The notes under the pieces are model-generated. The model had not been told where the DNA came from, did no database searches, and saw only the letters and a program-made list of their open reading frames with translations. Below are positions 54,379 to 61,711 of a stretch of DNA of 64,000 bases, one piece after another. Origin of the DNA: CBDDFQ01 sp965227035 (GTDB lineage: Bacteria; Pseudomonadota; Gammaproteobacteria; Burkholderiales; Burkholderiaceae_C); NCBI GenBank assembly GCA_965227035.1, contig OZ245724.1, forward strand, positions 62,001 through 126,000. The letters run 5' to 3'. Position numbers and translations under genes: made by a program. Position 1 is the stretch's first letter, and each line of letters opens with the position of its first letter.

Positions 54379-57300
54379 TTGAAGCCCGCACTGCACTTCT
54401 CGTCCCCCGCTTCGATCACTCACGCGTCAGAAATTTCATGTCTACCGGCACCAGTCGTATCGGCTAATGATTCCTGCGGCGCGACGAGCGAGCTGAATGT
54501 CGACTTCATAGATGCGTTCTGCGATGTAATCGCAAGTTCCGCGCGCGAACCGGGTGAGGCGTTCGCTCCCGGCAGACCGGTGGGGAACCTGCCCCCACCT
54601 TCCGAATATCTGAGTGGCGACGAACTAAGTGCCATGCAGAAGTCGGTCGATTCACAGTACAAAAAATACCAGCGTCCAGCCAGCAGCTTTCGCTCCTTGC
54701 TCAACGATCTGTCCCGTTTCTCGCTGCAGCACCTGAACCACGAAGATGCCAAAAAGCTGCTCATTGCAGCCGGCGTGGACAACATCGACAGAGTGCATTG
54801 GGGTAGCTCGTTCGACGCCATGCTGGCCGCCATACCGGCACAGATTCTTCGTCTGCCGTTTCGATATCTGATTCCAGTCATCGGCGCGGAAATTCCTGTT
54901 ACGAATGCGCTGTCGTGCGGCGCGATGAGCGATCCGGAAATCAAGGGGCTGTCGAACGCGCTGCAGCAATCCGCGCTTGGCGCCAATCGCACGGTGATGC
55001 GCGCCATCACCAAGCCCGCCGCCGACTTCGGATTCTTCGGCAAAGGTGTCGCTCCCGGTTCCGGCGAACCCGATCATTCCGCGTTGATGGCGCAATGCAG
55101 CAAATGCCTGGCCGACCTCGAGGCGATTTTGAAGAGCCGCATCGATCGCTCGGGCGCCCCGACGAATGACCGGCCAGCCACCGATGAAATGCTCAGGGCG
55201 CTGAGCGACCAGCTCACCGCGCAATTGCTGGAACAGCTCAAAAACAATCGTGAATTCCAGGAGGTCATGGCCATCGACGATCGCATCCAGATGCTGGCTG
55301 TCATGACGCTCGCAACGATCAGCGTGCAGATGGTCGCGCGCATTGGGGTTGGCGCGGCGCTCGCGTCCGTGGGCTTGATGCCGCTGGCCAAACTGATCGC
55401 GCCGATCATTGCACCGCTCATGGCACCGCTGACCAAGGCGACCATGAACTGGCAAGACACCAAGTCGGTCGCACGGGCTGTGTTGCGCAAATATCGACAA
55501 CTGGAAGAAAAATTTGGTGTCGTGCCGGAGTCCGGGCTGGTCGAGCTGGGCGAATTCGCGCAGGACCATTTTGGGAGCTCTGCACAGGCCAAATATTCGC
55601 GACGTGTGAAAAATGTATTTGCGCCCACGCTTCGCAAACTGGGGATCGACCTGTCGAAGGCACAGTACAAGCTCTCCGAGCAGGAGGCTTTGGAGAAAGC
55701 GTGCAACCAGGATCAGTACGACAAAAGTCAGGAAATCCTTCGTCACCAACGCGCGCTGAATGCGGTCGATCGAGCGTTCTCGCCCAAGAACTATTTGCCG
55801 AACGCACAAGTCGCGGTCGATCGCCTGATCGGGTTTGCGCAGATGGACAGGGACTCGCTATCGGACGCGGAGTTCGATCGATTGATCGATCGCAATGCAA
55901 AGGAAATCCTTGCTGTTGCTGCATCGCCGGACAAAGGCGACGCAGATCGGCTGGCAAAGCTTCTTCAGGTCGATGCCGCGAGGTTCAAACGCACCGAGCT
56001 GCGCGAACTCGGCACGCTTTACGGTCGTGAAGAAGTGCGCCTGATCGATGCTGCGATAGTCCATGCGCCCAAGATCGTGTCCGGGTTCACCGTAGTTGCA
56101 ATGACGAGGTCGTCCGGTACATACATCCACATCGATGAAGATTTGACCTACCTGCAAACCAACCTGCAGATACTCAAAGAGCGGAGACACTACCAGCGCA
56201 AGATTGACAAGGCGACGAACGAGCTTGCGGTGATGAGTGCTAACGCAGATGCCAATGTGCTTCCGTCTTTTGCCGCGAGCCATGACGATCTGAAAAAAAA
56301 GACAGAACAAGCACGCGCCGCGCACGCGAGTGCCGAGAAAAATTATTGGCGATACACCGACGACATTCAGCACTACCAGACTGGCAACATCCAGTTGATC
56401 GACGCTCGAGGAAAACTCGCCAGGCAAATTCGCGACAACACCTGGGGCATCCGGGTCACCATGAGCAATCTGTTCAAGGAAGACCTCTGGCAGGCATGCC
56501 GGGCGCGTTTCTCTAAAGATATCGGGATGCCGTTCGGTGAGGTGCTCGCGTTCGAGGCGATCCGTACCTCGGTGGTCAAGCCCACTGCATCGACCGCGTT
56601 GCGTCACAAGACGCCGTCTGCTGTACCGCATGACACGCCAGAAGCTCGACTCGGTCGCCGCAAGCGTATGACAGACCACTCGCCGCAAAGAATCGACGAG
56701 TACAAAAAAACGCGTGTTCCGCTCATCCTCAAGCGTGAGCAGATCGAAGCGCGCAAGCCGGACATCTCCGGTCTGCAATCGAAAGTCGACGCTGCAAAGG
56801 GGGGCGTCACCGATTTGATTGCCATGCGCGACGAATTCAGTGCACTCAAACCATGGCACTGGAAAAAAATAATCGAGTTGAACGTGCAGATCAAGCTTCA
56901 CCAAGCCGACGAGAAAGCCTCTCAGGCGCCTATAGACGAGTACATCGGCTGGCTTGCCGAGGAGGCAACGCTCAAGGCTGTGGATGACATCGCATTTGCA
57001 GCGCTGTCACCCCTGGAAGGGTTTTCGGTACGTCTGTCGGACCTCTGTCCGAGTGAAGGGGCTGCGTACAGCCTGACCGACTTGACTGAGATGGCCGATC
57101 GGCTTGAAGCCCTTCCGGAGGTCGATCGCTACAAGGCGTTCGAGATGCTGGTGGATGCCAAGACCGAAAGCGCCGACAGGACGGCGGTTCTTGCCATGCT
57201 TTCGTCGAAAGTTGTTTCGGTCCGTATGTCGGATCGATGGTTTGCGGTCAACTATCTCGTTCATCAATTAAAGACGCTCGATAGCGCTTCGAAAAAGCCG

Positions 57301-59367
57301 GTGCTCGATCTTCTCAGCTGGACTTTTTCCGATCTGGCGTTCGGTCGTCGCAAGGACTTGCTCCACACATTGCTCGATGCAGGAACGCTCGATGCACCGG
57401 CGCTGAAGTCTCACCTGATCAACCTCACAGGCGAGTTGTGGAACATTGACGAGCCGGAGCGATTGGCTTCGCTCCGATCCTTGGTGAAGGCGGCATCTCG
57501 CTTGCCGGACAAGGAGAAATCGGAGTTTTTGACGAGGGCGTGCTCGACTGTCGGCATGCTCCCTCGCGCAGAGCGGCTCACAGCATTCAACGAGGCCCTG
57601 AAAGAGGTCAACACATTGCCTGTGGCACACAAGGCCGAGCCGATGGAGGTGCTGATCCAACAGCTTCATGATTTGCCGAAAGACAGTCAGATACAGGCGT
57701 TCGATTCGATCCTCGGCTCTATACGCACAGTCAAGCATGTAGTCGTCACGATCACTACGGATGCCTGGGTCGAGAAAGGCATCAAGGGAATGCCGCCGAT
57801 CAACCATCCGGCGAAAACCAGATTCGAAACACGCAAGCAGGTCGACTATCCCAAGCGGAGCGATGGCGGCTGCACGCTCAACACCCTGCTCATGGAGTCG
57901 ACATCTCTACATGAATCGAATCGGCTTGCGGCATTCGATAAATCGCTCAGTGCGGCATGCGAATCGTCTGGTCAGGAAGCCATCAACGCTTTTGCGTCCG
58001 CTGCGTCGCAGATTGCCACCCTCCAGGACGCGGATAGCCACGTTGCCTTTTCGAAAATGATGAGCCACGCGGATTCGATGGGGAAAGAAGACAGAATCGA
58101 TTTTTTCGCGCGCAACCTTTCCCATTTCCCGCCCGAATATCGCCTGTCTATTTTCGAAAAGGCGGGAGATGTGGGTCGCACCCTCTTTTGGCAATATCGA
58201 GTCGACGTTGCGCATTCTCTGGTCTTGCAGATGGACTTTTTGCGCGCACAGGATCTGCTGCCTGCGTTCAGAAAAGTCCTGGAGCTGCTTGCACGATTCA
58301 CGAGCGATCAACTCAGGGAGTTGGATACGGCGGAACTGCTGATGGACCTGAACCTGGGTGTTAGGCGAGCTTCCAAGGCCGACCTTGCCTTGATGAACAG
58401 CGACTTCTCGGACTACTTGACCCGTGCCGGGTTTTTCCAGTTCGACGCCGATCGCGGCTTCGCCGATGTGAAAAACAAATCCGACTCCGATTACGCGTGG
58501 GATGCCTTGATGCTGTTTCAGGCGACCGGCGAGTTCGCGCTGATGTTCGTTGCGCCGAGCCTCGCCAGATCTTCCATGCAAAGTCGTGGACCGTACAAGT
58601 ATTTCGCCAATCTTGCGGGCGACGTTCGGAATCGATTCAAAAACACGGTGTCGCGGCATTTCTCCAGTCTTTTGGCAACTCGGTCGCCGCATAGAACGGT
58701 AGCTGCAACTCCGGACTCGCGCACCGTATTCGTCAGGCAAGTTTTCAAGGGAGCGAAGTTTCCCAGCGACGATCTGGTCATGACGAAAACTCCTTCCGAA
58801 TCGAGGACGACGCTCTCTCCGTCGGAGAGTTCGTTATCCAAGCCGGGTTCCAACGCGCGCTTGAGCGTTGTCTCGAACCCGGATACGGAAGTGAAGCCTA
58901 TCCTCGCCGAGAACATTCCACGGTATATCGCAAGAGGCGATTCGCGTCCGCCAGAAGTGATTCTTGCAACCGGTTTTGCGCCGCGAGGCACCGACGAATC
59001 GATGAGCAGGCATTTGGGAGGGGGCTCGGGCCAGTCTGCGTTCGTCTCGTTCACACGCGATCTGGAAAGGGGCAAGTTTTATTCCCAGGGTTCGGGGAAC
59101 GGTGGAGAAAAGCAGGCACGTGGGTATCGCTACATCCTCAAGTGCCCCGACAAACTCAGCCCGACCTACAGCAACTGGTTCGACGTCCACTACGCGTATC
59201 CAGGCACGAAGAGGAACGCCGAGATCGCCATCAAGGGACATGTACCGGCAGAATGGATCGCGCAGATCGATGTGATCGAGGTGCATCCCACGGACCCGGA
59301 TAAATTTCGAGTGGTCGAGACATTACGCCCTCGATCCCGACCCGGCATTTCGTCAGGTTTAACCTAA
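54379..59367 (+). CDS. Giant protein with C-terminal cholera/pertussis-type ADP-ribosyltransferase domain
   Basis: Single open frame of 1662 residues; I know no named homologue. The C-terminal domain (about 1505-1650) follows the order of bacterial ADP-ribosyltransferase toxins. The NAD-binding Arg is in ARGDSRPPEVI (R1519), followed by GFAPRG. H1545 is in MSRHLGGG, SAFVSFT at 1553-1559 replaces the STS motif, and GYRYILKCPD is the core strand. Catalytic Glu E1615 is in NAEIAIKGHVPAEWI, which aligns with the EVSALGGIP and EYLAHRRIPPENI stretches of cholera and pertussis toxin. Residues 912-1117 hold about eleven repeats of 18-19 residues (LPxxxRxxAFxxL), and more lie at about 1175-1265. A hydrophobic pair of segments lies at 305-353. 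The first 80 residues are rich in Ser, Ala and Pro, with no signal peptide. The TTG at 54379 is the assumed start; ATG 54634 is the first in-frame Met. Delivery route and target are unknown. Confidence 0.82.
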   Translation: MKPALHFSSPASITHASEISCLPAPVVSANDSCGATSELNVDFIDAFCDVIASSAREPGEAFAPGRPVGNLPPPSEYLSGDELSAMQKSVDSQYKKYQRPASSFRSLLNDLSRFSLQHLNHEDAKKLLIAAGVDNIDRVHWGSSFDAMLAAIPAQILRLPFRYLIPVIGAEIPVTNALSCGAMSDPEIKGLSNALQQSALGANRTVMRAITKPAADFGFFGKGVAPGSGEPDHSALMAQCSKCLADLEAILKSRIDRSGAPTNDRPATDEMLRALSDQLTAQLLEQLKNNREFQEVMAIDDRIQMLAVMTLATISVQMVARIGVGAALASVGLMPLAKLIAPIIAPLMAPLTKATMNWQDTKSVARAVLRKYRQLEEKFGVVPESGLVELGEFAQDHFGSSAQAKYSRRVKNVFAPTLRKLGIDLSKAQYKLSEQEALEKACNQDQYDKSQEILRHQRALNAVDRAFSPKNYLPNAQVAVDRLIGFAQMDRDSLSDAEFDRLIDRNAKEILAVAASPDKGDADRLAKLLQVDAARFKRTELRELGTLYGREEVRLIDAAIVHAPKIVSGFTVVAMTRSSGTYIHIDEDLTYLQTNLQILKERRHYQRKIDKATNELAVMSANADANVLPSFAASHDDLKKKTEQARAAHASAEKNYWRYTDDIQHYQTGNIQLIDARGKLARQIRDNTWGIRVTMSNLFKEDLWQACRARFSKDIGMPFGEVLAFEAIRTSVVKPTASTALRHKTPSAVPHDTPEARLGRRKRMTDHSPQRIDEYKKTRVPLILKREQIEARKPDISGLQSKVDAAKGGVTDLIAMRDEFSALKPWHWKKIIELNVQIKLHQADEKASQAPIDEYIGWLAEEATLKAVDDIAFAALSPLEGFSVRLSDLCPSEGAAYSLTDLTEMADRLEALPEVDRYKAFEMLVDAKTESADRTAVLAMLSSKVVSVRMSDRWFAVNYLVHQLKTLDSASKKPVLDLLSWTFSDLAFGRRKDLLHTLLDAGTLDAPALKSHLINLTGELWNIDEPERLASLRSLVKAASRLPDKEKSEFLTRACSTVGMLPRAERLTAFNEALKEVNTLPVAHKAEPMEVLIQQLHDLPKDSQIQAFDSILGSIRTVKHVVVTITTDAWVEKGIKGMPPINHPAKTRFETRKQVDYPKRSDGGCTLNTLLMESTSLHESNRLAAFDKSLSAACESSGQEAINAFASAASQIATLQDADSHVAFSKMMSHADSMGKEDRIDFFARNLSHFPPEYRLSIFEKAGDVGRTLFWQYRVDVAHSLVLQMDFLRAQDLLPAFRKVLELLARFTSDQLRELDTAELLMDLNLGVRRASKADLALMNSDFSDYLTRAGFFQFDADRGFADVKNKSDSDYAWDALMLFQATGEFALMFVAPSLARSSMQSRGPYKYFANLAGDVRNRFKNTVSRHFSSLLATRSPHRTVAATPDSRTVFVRQVFKGAKFPSDDLVMTKTPSESRTTLSPSESSLSKPGSNARLSVVSNPDTEVKPILAENIPRYIARGDSRPPEVILATGFAPRGTDESMSRHLGGGSGQSAFVSFTRDLERGKFYSQGSGNGGEKQARGYRYILKCPDKLSPTYSNWFDVHYAYPGTKRNAEIAIKGHVPAEWIAQIDVIEVHPTDPDKFRVVETLRPRSRPGISSGLT

Positions 59368-59397
59368 ACCGGCAGATCTATCGTCGAAAATGCCTGC

Positions 59398-60468
59398 ATG
59401 AGCCAGACGACAGCCCCTTCCTTCGTGAAATCCTCCTCCACGCAATCCATCACCATCATCCGCCCCGACGATTGGCATCTTCATGTCCGCGACGGTGCGG
59501 CCATGAGCGCGGTCGTTCCGGCGTCGGCACGTCAGATGGGGCGGGCGCTGATCATGCCGAACCTCAAGCCGCCAGTGACGACCGCGGCACTGGCGCTGGA
59601 ATACAAGCAGCGAATCCTGTCCGCAGTACCTGCCGGTTCCGATTTCCAGCCGCTGATGTCGCTGTACCTGACCGATAAACTGCCTCCCGAGGAAATCGCT
59701 CGAGCGAAAGAAGCGGGCGTCGTCGCGCTGAAGCTATACCCAGCCGGCGCCACCACCAACAGCGATGCGGGCGTCACCGACATCCGCAAAACCTACGCGA
59801 CACTCGAAGCCATGCAAAAGCACGGCCTGCTGCTGCTGATCCACGGTGAGGTCACCGATCCAGCAATCGATCTGTTCGATCGCGAAGCGGCTTTCATCGA
59901 CCAGGTGATGATTCCGCTGCGCAAGGATTTTCCGGAGCTTAAAGTCGTGTTCGAGCATCTGACCACCCGGGAAGGCGCGCAGTACGTGTCCGGCGCCGAT
60001 GATTTCACCGCAGCCACTATTACTGCGCACCATCTGCTCTACAACCGCAACGCGATCTTTACCGGCGGCATTCGCCCGCACTACTACTGCCTGCCGGTGC
60101 TCAAGCGCGAGACGCATCGCCTGGCACTGGTGGACGCCGCTACCAGCGGTAGCAACAAATTTTTCCTCGGCACCGACAGTGCGCCCCATGCGGCGCATCT
60201 GAAAGAGCATGCAATGGGTTGTGCGGGCTGCTACACAGCGCTCACGGCCATTGAACTCTATGCCGAGGCCTTCGACTCAGTGGGTAGGCTAGATCGCCTC
60301 GAAGCATTCGCAAGCAGGAATGGCCCCGATTTTTACGGTCTCCCCTATAACAACAGCACCATCACGCTGGTGCGCGAAAACTGGACCGTCCCTGAAACCG
60401 TGCCTTTTGGCGAGACAGTGCTCAAGCCATTGCGCGGTGGTGAAACCCTTCCCTGGCGCATGTCATAA
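59398..60468 (+). CDS. pyrC: Dihydroorotase
   Basis: Zinc amidohydrolase closing carbamoyl-aspartate to dihydroorotate in pyrimidine synthesis, 356 residues, type II (short) class. The metal-binding pair H27 and H29 is in RPDDWHLHVRDG. The carboxylated-Lys candidate K112 is in VVALKLYPAGATTNSDAGV. Later metal ligands are in LLIHGEV and VVFEHLTTREGAQYV, and the catalytic Asp in FFLGTDSAPHAAHLKE. The N-terminus is about 15 residues longer than usual; a start further in lacks a better ribosome-binding site. It begins 30 bp after the giant gene. Confidence 0.95.
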   Translation: MSQTTAPSFVKSSSTQSITIIRPDDWHLHVRDGAAMSAVVPASARQMGRALIMPNLKPPVTTAALALEYKQRILSAVPAGSDFQPLMSLYLTDKLPPEEIARAKEAGVVALKLYPAGATTNSDAGVTDIRKTYATLEAMQKHGLLLLIHGEVTDPAIDLFDREAAFIDQVMIPLRKDFPELKVVFEHLTTREGAQYVSGADDFTAATITAHHLLYNRNAIFTGGIRPHYYCLPVLKRETHRLALVDAATSGSNKFFLGTDSAPHAAHLKEHAMGCAGCYTALTAIELYAEAFDSVGRLDRLEAFASRNGPDFYGLPYNNSTITLVRENWTVPETVPFGETVLKPLRGGETLPWRMS

Positions 60469-60489
60469 CAAATTGCCGGGAACCAGAGG

Positions 60490-60518
60490 CTTGATAAAGC
60501 ATCTGAAACCCGCAAATA
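60490..60518 (+). promoter_or_regulatory. Candidate sigma-32 (heat-shock) promoter for htpX
   Basis: CTTGAT at 60490-60495, a 13-base spacer, then CCCGCAAATA at 60509-60518 resemble the sigma-32 consensus CTTGAA-N11-16-CCCCAT. The site is about 70 bp before the htpX ATG. The -10 part deviates at two of six positions. Confidence 0.45.
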
Positions 60519-60590
60519 AAGCGTCAGGAAATCGTTAGATCCGTCCTGAATGACCCTTGACCGATTTTTCTTGAATCCAGAAAGAGCCAC

Positions 60591-61457
60591 ATGAAACGCA
60601 TCCTCTTATTCATATTGACCAACGTCGCGGTTGTCGCGGTGCTGGGCATCGTCGCCAGCCTGCTTGGCGTCAACCGCTTTCTTACCGCCAACGGACTCAA
60701 CCTGACTGCGTTGCTCGGCTTCGCGCTCGTGATGGGCTTCGGCGGCGCGATCATCTCGCTGCTGATCAGCAAGCCAGTCGCCAAATGGAGCGCCGGTGTC
60801 CGATTGATCGACCAGCCGCAAACCGCCGACGAAGCGTGGATCGTGGAGACGGTCCGCAAGCTGGCTGCACAAGCGCAAATCGGCATGCCGGAAGTTGGCG
60901 TGTTCGACGGCGAGCCCAACGCATTCGCCACCGGCGCGTTCAAGAACTCGTCGCTGGTTGCGGTATCGACAGGACTGCTGCAAGGCATGACCCGCGAAGA
61001 AATCGAAGCGGTTCTCGGGCATGAAATTGCGCACATTGCCAATGGCGACATGGTCACCATGACGCTGATCCAGGGCGTGATGAACACGTTCGTGGTGTTC
61101 CTGAGCCGCGTGATCGGCTACGCAGTCGACAGCTTCCTGCGCAAGGACGATCGCAACAGCGGTCCCGGCATCGGCTACTACGTGACCACTATCGTCCTCG
61201 ACATCCTTCTCGGATTCGTCGCCGCGATGATCGTGGCCTGGTTCTCACGCCATCGGGAGTTCCGCGCCGATGCGGGAGCGGCATCGCTGATGGGTCGCAA
61301 GCAGCCGATGATCAATGCTCTGGCTCGACTCGGTGGACTACCTGCCGGCGAGCTGCCCAAAACGGTACAAGCGATGGGCATTACCGGCAGCATCGGCAAG
61401 CTGTTCGCGACGCATCCGCCTATCGAAGAGCGGATTGCCGCTTTGCAAGCCGCCTGA
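60591..61457 (+). CDS. htpX: Membrane zinc protease HtpX
   Basis: Integral inner-membrane M48 metalloprotease involved in quality control of membrane proteins, 288 residues. The zinc motif HEIAH is at residues 144-148 in EAVLGHEIAHIANGDMV. Four hydrophobic segments (about 5-25, 35-55, 155-175, 195-215) and WFSRHREFRADAGAASLMG with the third zinc ligand complete the pattern. The end TGSIGKLFATHPPIEERI is typical. It is likely induced by heat or membrane stress; a sigma-32-like promoter is visible upstream. It is followed by a strong terminator. Confidence 0.96.
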   Translation: MKRILLFILTNVAVVAVLGIVASLLGVNRFLTANGLNLTALLGFALVMGFGGAIISLLISKPVAKWSAGVRLIDQPQTADEAWIVETVRKLAAQAQIGMPEVGVFDGEPNAFATGAFKNSSLVAVSTGLLQGMTREEIEAVLGHEIAHIANGDMVTMTLIQGVMNTFVVFLSRVIGYAVDSFLRKDDRNSGPGIGYYVTTIVLDILLGFVAAMIVAWFSRHREFRADAGAASLMGRKQPMINALARLGGLPAGELPKTVQAMGITGSIGKLFATHPPIEERIAALQAA

Positions 61458-61475
61458 TCCGATCCGGCGAGTCAC

Positions 61476-61500
61476 AGCCCCTTGAAGAGGGGCTTTTTTT
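61476..61500 (+). terminator. Intrinsic terminator after htpX
   Basis: AGCCCC at 61476-61481 pairs with GGGGCT at 61488-61493 around a 6-base loop, followed by a run of seven T. It lies 19 bp after the htpX stop. The remaining 211 bp up to the lipoprotein gene show no recognisable motif apart from its ribosome-binding site. Confidence 0.85.
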
Positions 61501-61711
61501 CGCCCGTTCATCCGAAGGCTGAAGGGTTCCTGACGAATCTCGTTCCTTTAATCGGTACTTCGTGCGCGATTCGACGTCGCTAGGAGTTTTTTTCGCTATC
61601 AAGTTTCACGGCCGACACCATCGCTGGGCGGCTCGAAATTCAAAAGCCGTTTGTACCTTCGCCAACTAGTCGTTCGCGAAAGGTTTTGCGGCTAATTTTG
61701 GAGTGAACTCG

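Noticed and set aside
54237..54467. Small open frame before the giant gene (about 76 codons)
   Set aside because: It starts inside the terminator region, shows no domain and has poor codon character. Only its last nine codons (from ATG 54438) look like a plausible start, noted under the start-site finding.
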